NCBI GenBank assembly: GCA_964483375.1
Contig: CAZABJ010000033.1
Location: forward strand, 1 to 31,331
Direction of reading: 5' to 3'
Length of the DNA stretch: 31,331 bases
Origin: JAUIEH01 sp964483375
GTDB taxonomy: Bacteria > Pseudomonadota > Alphaproteobacteria > Caulobacterales > Maricaulaceae
In this document: positions 1 to 7,632 of the stretch, piece by piece
How positions within the stretch are numbered: the first letter of the stretch is position 1
Layout of the letters: each line of letters starts with the position of its first letter
Notes under the pieces: generated by a model
What the model was told of the DNA's origin: nothing
Databases searched by the model: none
Seen by the model: only the letters and a program-made list of their open reading frames with translations
Position numbers and translations under genes: made by a program

Positions 1-47
1 GCCGATGCCGACGTCTCTGGGAAATGCGCGCAACCATCCAGACGCGA

Positions 48-65
48 AAGCGCTGTTTAGCGCTT
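48..65 (-). terminator. Possible weak terminator hairpin at the 3' end of the first gene
   Basis: A perfect 7-bp inverted repeat (AAGCGCT / AGCGCTT) with a 4-nt loop begins inside the TAA stop codon of the minus-strand gene 64-597. On the minus strand it is followed by only a short T stretch, so it is a poor intrinsic terminator and could be chance. Confidence 0.35.
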
Positions 66-597
66 AGTCGTCCGAACCGACCGCACCGGCGAGCGTGGGC
101 GTGAACGTCTCTTCGCTCGTCCGCACGTCGCTGTCGATCGCCTTGGTCGTCTCGGCGGTTTCGACGGTCGGCGCAGGCTGAACCGCGCTTTGAAGCTCTT
201 CAGACCCGCCAAAATCACCGGTGAGATCCATTATGGGCCGCGCGCGCATGCCGAGCGCGCCTTCGACCACGCCCACGCGCAGGTGCATGCGGCGGGTGAC
301 CGCGCCGATGAGGAGCGCTGCTTCCATGAGACGCGGCACGAAGCCGGTCAGGCCGAGCTCTTCGGGGCTCGGGACACGCTCGAGCGTGATCGGGCTTTTG
401 CCGATCAGGTCTTTTTCGATATCCGCAAAGCGCTCATCGAGATCGATCAGCTCGTTGATCGTCGCGATGATCTGCTTGACGCCTTCGTCCAGCGTCGCCT
501 CGCGCAGGCTTTCCAGAGCCGGTTGCTCTCGCTTGGTGACGTTCGAGGCCGTCGCGCGTCCGCGCGGGCCCCGAACGAGCGCGCTCATCATTCCCAT
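64..597 (-). CDS. Hypothetical protein, 178 aa
   Basis: I do not recognise this protein. The ATG at 597 has a purine-rich GGAGACGCGG stretch just upstream. The reading frame stays open to 783, but the extra 62 residues are Arg/Ala-rich and have no ribosome site, so I start at 597. The N-terminal 25 residues are basic. Residues about 30-80 look helical and charged (many Leu, Glu, Asp, Ile), as in a small helical cytoplasmic domain. The C-terminal third (after about residue 125) is acidic and rich in Thr, Glu, Ala and Pro and is probably disordered. There is no signal peptide, membrane segment or cysteine pair. It diverges from the iron-transport operon across a 189-nt gap. Coding on this strand is favoured because the opposite frame is only an upstream extension of the lipoprotein gene, but the call remains uncertain. 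Confidence 0.6.
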   Translation of the reverse strand: MGMMSALVRGPRGRATASNVTKREQPALESLREATLDEGVKQIIATINELIDLDERFADIEKDLIGKSPITLERVPSPEELGLTGFVPRLMEAALLIGAVTRRMHLRVGVVEGALGMRARPIMDLTGDFGGSEELQSAVQPAPTVETAETTKAIDSDVRTSEETFTPTLAGAVGSDD

Positions 598-735
598 GTT
601 CCGCGTCTCCCGTTCGCTTCTTCGGTGCGGCGCGGCTCGTTTCGACACGTAGCGCGCGCTCGCCTCACAGGAGAGCAAGGGGTGGGCCAAACGCGCTGGA
701 AGGGTCGGCGCGACAGCAAGGCGCAGCGCGAAACG

Positions 736-752
736 TTGCGAACCGTTCTCAA
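736..752 (+). promoter_or_regulatory. Irr/Fur-like operator candidate upstream of the iron ABC operon
   Basis: The 17-nt sequence TTGCGAACCGTTCTCAA is a near-perfect inverted repeat (TTG-x-GAAC-x-GTTC-x-CAA). It matches 11 of the 14 fixed positions of the rhizobial Irr box as I recall it (TTTAGAA-N3-TTCTAAA). It lies 34 nt upstream of the ATG of the ferric-binding lipoprotein, before its ribosome site at 772-777, where an iron-responsive repressor would be expected to bind. The spacing and palindrome are seen in the sequence; the identity of the regulator is inference. Confidence 0.45.
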
Positions 753-786
753 TCGTGCTCAAGAAGACGGGAAGGAGATCCACGAC

Positions 787-1815
787 ATGCCGATGACCTG
801 CATCGCGCGCCGCCTCGCGCCCGTCGCGCTCTTAGCGCTTTCCGCTTGCGCAGGCGAACAAGGCCCGCAACTCAACGTCTATTCCGCTCGTCACTATGAC
901 GGGGACGACGCCCTCTATCGCGCCTTCGAGGAAGAAACCGGAATAGAGTTGAACGTGATCGAAGCCGGCGGCGATTTGTTGATCGAGCGCATTCGCGCCG
1001 AAGGCGAACGCAGCCCCGCCGACGTTGTGATCACCGTTGACGCGGGGCGGCTCTGGCGCGCCGAACAAGAAGACCTTTTTCAACCGATCGCTGATGAGGC
1101 GATTCTCGCCCGGACCCCGGAGGCGCTGCGCCATCCCGATGGACTTTGGGTCGCCATCACCCAGCGCGCGCGCGTCATCGCCTATGCGCCAGACCGGATT
1201 TCCCCCGACGCGATTGAAAGCTACGCCGACTTGGCCGACCCCGCTCTGCGCGGCCGGATCTGCGTGCGGTCCTCCAGCAACGTCTACAATGTCTCATTAT
1301 TGGCCGGACTGATCGAACGGTGGGGGCAAGACGCCGCGGAAGCCTGGGCCCGGGGGGTGCGGCAGAACCTGGCGCGACCGCCCCGCGGGGGCGACACCGA
1401 TCAGCTGCGCGCGGTCGCAGCGGGAGAATGCGACGTCGCCGTGGTCAATCACTACTACTACGCCCGCCTGCAAAACTCCCAAGCCACCGAAGACCAAGCA
1501 GTCGTGGAGGCCGTCGCGCTGGTCTTCCCGAACCAAGCCGACACCGGCGTCCATATGAACGTCTCGGGCGCAGGCGTGGCGGCGAATGCGCCGAACCGCG
1601 AAGCCGCCGAGCGGTTCATCGCGTTTTTGTTGCGCGAGGACATCCAGACGCTTCTGGCGAATTCCAACAACGAGTTTCCCGCCACAGACGCGCCGGTCGA
1701 CAATCCCGCGCTTGAGGCGATGGGCTCATTCCGCCGCGAGAGCTTGAACGTTCAGACCTATGGCGCGCGCCAGAGCGACGCCGCGCGTCTTTTTGACCGC
1801 GTAGGCTGGCCATAA
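787..1815 (+). CDS. Ferric-iron ABC transporter substrate-binding lipoprotein (FbpA/FutA/AfuA family)
   Basis: This is a 342-aa periplasmic binding protein that should capture Fe3+ and pass it to the permease encoded next. The start at 787 has an AAGGAG ribosome site at 772-777. The N-terminus is a lipoprotein signal: basic n-region, hydrophobic stretch, then the lipobox LSAC with Cys21. Mature residues 28-36 (QLNVYSARH) match the start of the FbpA fold. The Tyr triplet in NHYYYARL (Tyr223-225) corresponds to the paired iron-ligating tyrosines of FbpA-type proteins. Length is normal for the family. An upstream in-frame extension to 190 is open but lacks a ribosome site and would bury the signal peptide. 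It is first of a three-gene operon and is probably iron-regulated through the palindrome at 736-752. No outer-membrane receptor is encoded nearby. Confidence 0.92.
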   Translation: MPMTCIARRLAPVALLALSACAGEQGPQLNVYSARHYDGDDALYRAFEEETGIELNVIEAGGDLLIERIRAEGERSPADVVITVDAGRLWRAEQEDLFQPIADEAILARTPEALRHPDGLWVAITQRARVIAYAPDRISPDAIESYADLADPALRGRICVRSSSNVYNVSLLAGLIERWGQDAAEAWARGVRQNLARPPRGGDTDQLRAVAAGECDVAVVNHYYYARLQNSQATEDQAVVEAVALVFPNQADTGVHMNVSGAGVAANAPNREAAERFIAFLLREDIQTLLANSNNEFPATDAPVDNPALEAMGSFRRESLNVQTYGARQSDAARLFDRVGWP

Positions 1816-1868
1816 GCGACCCCGCCCAAACCAGCCCGACCCTGCGCGCCGCGGCGGTCGCGGGATTT

Positions 1869-3407
1869 TTGGGCGCGGCGCCGATTGCGGCGTTGGTCGT
1901 GCTCGCCGTCTTTGCGCCCGGCGGCGAGGCGACTGCGCACATCTTGGAAACCCGGTTGGGCGTCTATGTCGTCAACACAGTGGGCGTGGCGGCGCTGACC
2001 GGCATTGGGGTCACGCTGTTGGGCGTCGGCGCGGCATGGCTTGTGGCGATGCACCGGTTCCCGGGGCGGGACCTATTCGACTGGGCCTTGGTTCTGCCTC
2101 TCGCCGCGCCCGCTTACCTGCTCGCCTACGCGTATGCCGACCTCACCGCCGCCTCCGGGGCCTTGGGGCGACACACTCCGTTTCGCGTCGCCGGCGCGCC
2201 CGGAGCGGCGTTCGTGTTCGCCTTTTGCCTCTACCCTTATGTGTACGTCATCGCCCGACGCGCTTTCGCCGAACAGGCCGCGCCATTGTTGGAAGCCGCC
2301 CGAGTTTTGGGACGCGGTCCCCTGGGCCGTATGCGCGACGTCGCCCTCCCGCTCGCCCGCCCCGCCATGGTCGCCGGCGGCGCGCTGGCCTTGATCGAAA
2401 CCATGGCGGACTACGGCGCTGTGGCCCATCTGGGGGTCCCAACGATCACGGCGGGCATTTTCCGCGCATGGGCCTTCGAGGACGGCGGCGCGACCGCGAC
2501 GGTGGCGCGCTTGGCGCTTCTCCTTTTGGTGTTTTGCGCCGCGCTGTTGTGGGTGGAACGGCGAGCACGCGGGCGCGCGCGCGTCGCAGCCGGCGCCCGA
2601 AGCGCCAAACCTTTCGTCCCCAAGACACTCGGCCCCGTCGCCGGCGCCTTGGCGGCCCTGGCCTGCGCCTTTCCCATCATCGTGGGCCTGGCCGTACCGG
2701 CCGTGCATATGGCGGTGATGGCGGTCTCCCACCCGCTTCCCAACGGGCTCTTCTCTGCGGCGCTGCACTCTACGCTGCTGGCCGGCGCTGCGGCCGGGTT
2801 CGCCGCGCTTGTCGCGTTTGGTCTCAGCCTAGGCGCGCGCAGCGGCGACCGGTTTGCGCGACTTTCCTTACGCGCGGCGTCGGCGGGCTACGCGGCCCCT
2901 GGCGCGGTCGCCGCGCTGGGGGCGCTGTCGCTGTTCGCCGCGGCTCAGGGGGCGCTGGACAGCGGTTGGCGCGCAGCGTTCGGCGACTTGTCTCCCCTCG
3001 TGCTCACAAGCGGTTTGTTTGCGTTGTTCTGGGCGTATCAGACCCGCTACGCCGCCGCGGCGTTGGGGCCGGTGGCGACGTCGCTGGAACGCGTGCCCCC
3101 TTCGCTGGACGACGCCGCTCGGACGTTAGGAGCGACGCGGTTGGCGCTCGCCAGCCGGGTGCATTGGCCCCTTGCGAAAGCCGGCGTCGTCAGCGCGATG
3201 TTGTTGGTGTTCGTGGAGGTGATGAAAGAGCTGCCAGCTACTATGATTTTAAGCCCCTTCGACTTTCCGACGCTCTCCGTCATGGCCCATACCCACGCCC
3301 ATGAAGAACGGCTCGCCTCCGCCGCCGCGCCCGCCCTTCTCATTCCGCTGATCGCAGCGGCGCCTTTGGCGCTGGCGGCGCGGGCGCTGGCGAAGGCGGG
3401 GCGATGA
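1869..3407 (+). CDS. Ferric-iron ABC transporter permease, two fused halves (FbpB family)
   Basis: This is a double-length inner-membrane permease (512 aa from the TTG at 1869) with about twelve hydrophobic segments. It carries two EAA loops for ATPase docking, one around residues 142-162 (LLEAARVLGRGPLGR) and one around 413-435 (LDDAARTLGATRL). Two fused halves are typical of FbpB/SfuB. The start is odd. TTG 1869 would cut into the first membrane segment, and the frame is open upstream to a stop at 1794 with no ATG, GTG or TTG. An ATA at 1812 overlaps the TAA stop of the lipoprotein gene (ATAA) and would give a natural-looking N-terminus, ISDPAQTSPTLRAAAVAG. The 3' end overlaps the ATPase gene by ATGA, so the two are translationally coupled. 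Confidence 0.9.
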   Translation: MGAAPIAALVVLAVFAPGGEATAHILETRLGVYVVNTVGVAALTGIGVTLLGVGAAWLVAMHRFPGRDLFDWALVLPLAAPAYLLAYAYADLTAASGALGRHTPFRVAGAPGAAFVFAFCLYPYVYVIARRAFAEQAAPLLEAARVLGRGPLGRMRDVALPLARPAMVAGGALALIETMADYGAVAHLGVPTITAGIFRAWAFEDGGATATVARLALLLLVFCAALLWVERRARGRARVAAGARSAKPFVPKTLGPVAGALAALACAFPIIVGLAVPAVHMAVMAVSHPLPNGLFSAALHSTLLAGAAAGFAALVAFGLSLGARSGDRFARLSLRAASAGYAAPGAVAALGALSLFAAAQGALDSGWRAAFGDLSPLVLTSGLFALFWAYQTRYAAAALGPVATSLERVPPSLDDAARTLGATRLALASRVHWPLAKAGVVSAMLLVFVEVMKELPATMILSPFDFPTLSVMAHTHAHEERLASAAAPALLIPLIAAAPLALAARALAKAGR

Positions 3408-4480
3408 GCGCGCCGGAGGCCCCGCCCCCCGTCGCCCTTGAAGCAACCGAGGTGCGCTGCGTTTTGGGCGACGCCGAAGTGCTGAAAGGCGCCACGCTGG
3501 CGCTGGCTCAGGGCGAAATCACCGCGCTTTTGGGCCCCTCAGGCGCAGGCAAGAGTTCCTTGTTGCGCGCTTTTGCGGGCCTTGACCCGATCACCGCGGG
3601 CGAGATCCGAACGCCCCACGGCGTTCTGTCGACCCCCGCGCATCGCCAGCCCCCAGAAACCCGTCGCATCGGCGTGGTGTTTCAGGACTTCGCGCTGTTC
3701 CCTCATCTGACGGTTCGGGACAATGTCGCGTTTGGTCTCAAACGTGTTGAGCCTGCGGCGCGCGCCGCCCGGTCGCTCGCCATGCTCGACGCGGTCGGGC
3801 TCGCCCACCGGGCGGCGGCTTTTCCTCACGAGCTTTCGGGCGGCGAACAACAAAGGGTCGCGCTCGCCCGCGCGTTGGCCCCAAATCCCGATGTGTTGTT
3901 GCTCGACGAGCCGTTCTCAAATCTCGACGGCGCGCTTCGGCATGCAACGCGTGAGCGCACGCGACAAACGCTCGCCGACAGCGGCGCAACCGCGCTCATC
4001 GTCACCCATGACGCTGAAGAGGCCATGACCCTCGCAGATCGCCTGGCGCTGATGCATGAGGGACGGATCATTCAGACGGGCCTCCCTGCAGAGGTGTATC
4101 TAGACCCTGTCTCCCGCATTGCGGCGGCGTTGACGGGCGGGGTCAACGCCTGGACGGGGCGGGTGTCGGGCGGACGGCTCGCCACCCCGTTCGGCCCCGC
4201 GCCGGCGCCCGGCCTAGACGACGGGGCCCCTGCCGAAGCGCTGGTGCGTCCTGAGGGGGTGGTTCTGCTGTCAGGGGGGGATTTGACCGTCCTGCGAAGC
4301 CGCCCGGCGGGTCCCTATGCGGCGGTGGACGTGGCCCCTTCGACCGGAGAGCCGGTTTGGCGCATCCGCGCGCCCCTCGCCCATGCGCCCGAAAAGGGCG
4401 AGCGCGTCAGCGCGGCGATCGATCCCGATTATGCGCGGGTGTTGCCGGTCGCTCCGGAGCGCGGGCGAGACGCGCGCTAA
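3404..4480 (+). CDS. Ferric-iron ABC transporter ATP-binding protein (FbpC family)
   Basis: This 358-aa ATPase powers the iron importer from the cytoplasmic face. All ABC motifs are present: Walker A GPSGAGKS (44-51), Q-loop Gln94 in VVFQDFALFPH, signature LSGGEQQR (144-151), Walker B with LLLDEP and catalytic Glu169, and switch His202. The C-terminal about 120 residues form the TOBE-like regulatory extension usual in FbpC/PotA-type subunits. Translation starts in an ATGA overlap with the permease gene. The stop codon TAA shares four bases (CTAA, 4477-4480) with the TAG stop of the convergent dehydrogenase gene, leaving no room for a conventional terminator between them. Confidence 0.94.
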   Translation: MSAPEAPPPVALEATEVRCVLGDAEVLKGATLALAQGEITALLGPSGAGKSSLLRAFAGLDPITAGEIRTPHGVLSTPAHRQPPETRRIGVVFQDFALFPHLTVRDNVAFGLKRVEPAARAARSLAMLDAVGLAHRAAAFPHELSGGEQQRVALARALAPNPDVLLLDEPFSNLDGALRHATRERTRQTLADSGATALIVTHDAEEAMTLADRLALMHEGRIIQTGLPAEVYLDPVSRIAAALTGGVNAWTGRVSGGRLATPFGPAPAPGLDDGAPAEALVRPEGVVLLSGGDLTVLRSRPAGPYAAVDVAPSTGEPVWRIRAPLAHAPEKGERVSAAIDPDYARVLPVAPERGRDAR

Positions 4481-5544
4481 GCGGCCGCGACTTCGCTTTC
4501 GCGCTTTGCCGCGATACGGGCGCGGGCGATTTCATCGGCGACGTCGTTGGTGGAACGGCCGAGCTCCAAAGCCCGGTCGAGCACCTCCTCCAACGTCTCG
4601 TTCATGCGCAACAGCCGCGCTTCCACCCAGTCCGGGTCAAACTGGCCGGAAATCTCCGCCGCCACATTGATGATCCCGCCGCCGTTAATCACGTAGTCCG
4701 GCGCGTACAAAATCCCGCGCTCGGCGAGCTGCGCGCCCATTTCCGGGCTCTCAAGCTGATTGTTCGCCGCACCGGCGACCACCGCGCAAGTCAGTTTGTC
4801 GATGGTGTGGGGATTGATCACCGCGCCGAGCGCGCAGGGGGCGAACACCTCGACCTCTTGTTCATAAATGGCGTCAGGCTCGACGGAACGCGCGCCGTAA
4901 AGCCGTTCGGCCTCACGCACCACGTCGAGATTAATGTCGGAGACCACCAGCCGCGCGCCCGCATCATGCAACAGGCCGCAGAGATAGCCGCCCACATGCC
5001 CTAGGCCTTGAACGGCCACGCGGATATCGGTGAGCGCATCCCGCCCGAACGCGCGTCGAACGCAGGACTTCACGCCGAGATAGACGCCGCGCGCCGTGAC
5101 CGGCGACGGATCGCCCGACGCGGCTTCGCCTTCGGGCAGACCCGCGACGAATTTCGTCGACCGGCCCGCCGCGACCATGTCCTTCGGGCTGACGCCGACG
5201 TCTTCAGCGGTGTAGTACCGCCCGCCCAGCGCATCGACGCATCGGCCGAAGGCCTCGAACAGGGCGCCCCTGTCGAACGCGCCCTCGGGTTTGAGGATCA
5301 CCGCCTTGCCGCCGCCCAAGGGCAGGTCAGCCATGGCGTTTTTGTAGCTCATGCCGCGCGACAAGCGCAGCACGTCGCGCAAGGCCTCCCCGGAATTGGG
5401 ATAAGTCCAAAGCCGCGCGCCGCCCGCCGAAGGCCCAAGGGCTGTTGAATGGATTGCGATGATCGCGCGTAATCCGGACCGCGGATCGGCGAAAAAATGG
5501 ACGCCCTCATGGTCGTCGAACGAGTCCCGCTCAAAGACGCTCAT
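4477..5544 (-). CDS. ldh: Leucine dehydrogenase-type Glu/Leu/Phe/Val dehydrogenase
   Basis: This is a 355-aa NAD-dependent amino-acid dehydrogenase that would reversibly deaminate leucine or other branched-chain amino acids to 2-oxo acids in the cytoplasm. The substrate domain carries GGARLW, Lys68 (SYKNAMADL) and Lys80 in LPLGGGKAVI; these numbers equal the catalytic lysines of Bacillus leucine dehydrogenase. A Rossmann motif GLGHVGGYL lies at 180-188. I start at ATG 5544, which has GAGGTGG upstream. A GTG four codons earlier lies inside that ribosome site. The residue numbering also favours the ATG. Substrate preference within the Leu/Val/Phe group cannot be settled from sequence. It follows the methyltransferase-like gene by 64 nt on the same strand and ends in a 4-nt convergent stop overlap. 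Confidence 0.92.
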   Translation of the reverse strand: MSVFERDSFDDHEGVHFFADPRSGLRAIIAIHSTALGPSAGGARLWTYPNSGEALRDVLRLSRGMSYKNAMADLPLGGGKAVILKPEGAFDRGALFEAFGRCVDALGGRYYTAEDVGVSPKDMVAAGRSTKFVAGLPEGEAASGDPSPVTARGVYLGVKSCVRRAFGRDALTDIRVAVQGLGHVGGYLCGLLHDAGARLVVSDINLDVVREAERLYGARSVEPDAIYEQEVEVFAPCALGAVINPHTIDKLTCAVVAGAANNQLESPEMGAQLAERGILYAPDYVINGGGIINVAAEISGQFDPDWVEARLLRMNETLEEVLDRALELGRSTNDVADEIARARIAAKRESEVAAA

Positions 5545-5608
5545 CGACTTCGCCACCTCATCGCGCTGCCCCCGAACGGGGCTGTCGCCAACAAGCCCCC
5601 TCGGCGCG

Positions 5609-6529
5609 TCAGCCCCCGCGCCGCGATCTCGCGGCTACAAACCGATAAACCGCGAGGTCGCCCTGCTCAAGCGCTTTAAGACGGTTTTGTGACGCCAAAA
5701 GCAATTCGACCACCTTCCCCAGGACGCTGCGCACCCGAGGCTCTGCGGCTGCGATCTCCGCAAGCACGCTTAACTCTCGCAAAAAACGCCCCCAAGCGGC
5801 CTGCTCGCGCGCAATCGCCGAGCCCGTGACCTCTTCGACCACGCGCATGTCAAAGCCCGCTTGGGACAGCATCGCCCGCCAACCGGCGACGGTCAGCGGC
5901 GCGGCGCTCGCATCGTCCTCCTCCGGTTCGTCCTCACTGACGGTCTCGATGAACAGGATCAGACCGTCATCCTTTAACGCGCCCCGCGCAGCGTCGAGTA
6001 GCGCGGCGAGATCGGGCGCCTCGTTCAAACGTTCCATGGCGCAGAACGCATCGAACCGGCGGTCGGGCAGGCTCAGCGGATCAAAGGTCATCGGCTCGCA
6101 TGTCAGCCGTCGACCAAGGCCGGCCGCCGCCGCGACTTCGCGCCCGCGCGCCAGCCAGTCGTCCCGCCATTCGAGCCCCGTGACATAGGCCCCAGAGGCA
6201 GCCGCCACGCTCGCCGCCGGCGCCGCCATCCCCACGCCCAGCCAACACACCGAGGAATTAGACCCCACCGCGAGCGAGGCGGTCTGGCGCACGTCGGCGG
6301 CGGCTTCGCCCGGTCCCACGCGACCCTCCCCCCATAAGAGCTCCGTTGCGATGATCGCGGGATCGCCCCGGGCGATGCGCGCGCGCAAGGACGCCGCCCG
6401 GGAAGACACCGCGGAGGGGGACGCGGAGAGGTCAGGCTGTTCGACAGGCTCGCCGCCGACGCCTTCCCACCATTCGTGAAGGCGCGAGATCAGCGAGCGC
6501 GTCGCGGTGGCTGATGCGGCGAGTTTCAA
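5609..6529 (-). CDS. SAM-dependent methyltransferase-like protein
   Basis: This 306-aa protein looks like a class I methyltransferase. The glycine-rich SAM loop is in VCWLGVGMAAPAASVAAASG (about residues 94-113), followed by an acidic strand end (GLEWRDDW), a motif DPLSLPDRRFDAFCAM, and LKDDGLILFIETV typical of the post-loop strand. The glycine loop is less canonical (LGVGMAAPA) than usual, so activity is not certain; the substrate is unknown. Translation begins at TTG 6529, which overlaps the TGA stop of the hydrolase gene (TTGA). No ATG or GTG gives a better N-terminus, so re-initiation from the upstream gene is likely. There is no signal peptide, and the C-terminal 70 residues are helical. 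Confidence 0.72.
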   Translation of the reverse strand: MKLAASATATRSLISRLHEWWEGVGGEPVEQPDLSASPSAVSSRAASLRARIARGDPAIIATELLWGEGRVGPGEAAADVRQTASLAVGSNSSVCWLGVGMAAPAASVAAASGAYVTGLEWRDDWLARGREVAAAAGLGRRLTCEPMTFDPLSLPDRRFDAFCAMERLNEAPDLAALLDAARGALKDDGLILFIETVSEDEPEEDDASAAPLTVAGWRAMLSQAGFDMRVVEEVTGSAIAREQAAWGRFLRELSVLAEIAAAEPRVRSVLGKVVELLLASQNRLKALEQGDLAVYRFVAARSRRGG

Positions 6530-7632
6530 TTGGGCCCGTTCGCTCTGTTCGACCCGGACTCAGTATCAAAACAAGGTAGCGAAACCGTTTGCGCCCCGCC
6601 TTCGATGACCGGCGGCGCCCCTGAGGGCGGAGGCGCGGCGGGGTCGCGCAGAAACGCCGCCACATCCGCCCAGACGCGCTCCGCCTGCAAGTCGCGAAAA
6701 AGCATGTGCCAGCCCTCTTCGTAATAGGCCGTCCGGCCGCAGGGCCCCATCGCGGCGGCGACGTCGCGCACGGCGTCGGCGGGTATGACTTGGTCGCGGG
6801 CGCCATAGATCAGAAAGGCCGGCGTTTCATGGCCCGGCGCGGCGCGGGAGGCGGCCTCCATATGGGAGACCAGACCGCTCAACGTGTCGACGCGGGTATC
6901 ATGGAGAAACAACGGATCCCGTCCGTTGCGATAGAGCGCCTCGTCATTGTCGCTGGCGCGAATGCCCAAACCGCGGGGCGGGCGCAGGTTCCAGCCCGGC
7001 GCGATGCGGGCGGTCAGCCATAACGAGGCGCGATACAAGACGGGCAAGTTCGACCAGCCCCGGACGGCGGGCGCGGACAAAACGATGCGATCGGCGAGCG
7101 GCTCGGGAGACAACGCCTCAGCGTTCATCACCGTCGCCGCGCCCATGCTTTGACCCACCGCAGCGAGAATGGCGTCGGGATGGCGCGCGCGGACCAACGA
7201 GAGCGCCGTCGTCAAATCCTGCGCCATCAGCTCCGAGCCGGGCCAAATACCCCGGTGAGGCGAGCGCCCGAAGCCGCGCTGGTCGTAGGCGTACACCACC
7301 ACCCCGCGCTCGGCCCACCACGGCCCCGCCATCCACCATGCGTCGGCGTATTCGCTCATGCCGTGCACGGCCACGATGGCCGCCCAGGGCTCCCTGTCAT
7401 CGGGCGGGGCCCAAATCTGAAGTCCGAGCGCCGCGCCGTCGAAGGAGATGAGGCGATCGGCCTCCAGTCGCGGGCCGGCGAATGCGACCGGCGGCGCCAA
7501 CGCGTCCTGCAGCCGCGGCGCACAGCCCGACGCCGTCGCGACGACGCCTGCGAAAACCGTCAAGGCTAAGACGCGGACAGAGCGGCGGAGACCCGGGCCT
7601 GCAAATCGGGAATGAGATCTTTTTCGAACCAT
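6526..7632 (-). CDS. Alpha/beta-hydrolase lipoprotein (monoglyceride lipase-like, serine aminopeptidase S33 group)
   Basis: This is a 368-aa envelope-anchored hydrolase, probably an esterase or monoacylglycerol lipase. From ATG 7632 the N-terminus is a lipoprotein signal: basic residues 3-20, hydrophobic VLALTVFAGVVATA, then lipobox ASGC with Cys37. The catalytic set is complete: oxyanion HGMSEYADAWW (90-100), nucleophile Ser162 in GQSMG, Asp280 in YGARDQVIP and His309 in EEGWHML. The first 22 codons overlap the end of the DNA-glycosylase-like gene by 67 nt, so the signal's n-region is read in a second frame from that gene's C-terminus. The frame continues upstream to 7845 without a better start. 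The substrate is not predictable. The gene sits in a minus-strand operon with 4-nt coupling to the methyltransferase-like gene. Confidence 0.85.
   Translation of the reverse strand: MVRKRSHSRFAGPGLRRSVRVLALTVFAGVVATASGCAPRLQDALAPPVAFAGPRLEADRLISFDGAALGLQIWAPPDDREPWAAIVAVHGMSEYADAWWMAGPWWAERGVVVYAYDQRGFGRSPHRGIWPGSELMAQDLTTALSLVRARHPDAILAAVGQSMGAATVMNAEALSPEPLADRIVLSAPAVRGWSNLPVLYRASLWLTARIAPGWNLRPPRGLGIRASDNDEALYRNGRDPLFLHDTRVDTLSGLVSHMEAASRAAPGHETPAFLIYGARDQVIPADAVRDVAAAMGPCGRTAYYEEGWHMLFRDLQAERVWADVAAFLRDPAAPPPSGAPPVIEGGAQTVSLPCFDTESGSNRANGPN

Noticed and set aside
190..786. Long open frame upstream of and in frame with the ferric-binding lipoprotein
   Set aside because: The ribosome site at 772-777 and the lipoprotein signal starting at 787 mark the real start. 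The upstream part is Arg/His-rich, antisense to the gene at 64-597, and would bury the signal peptide.
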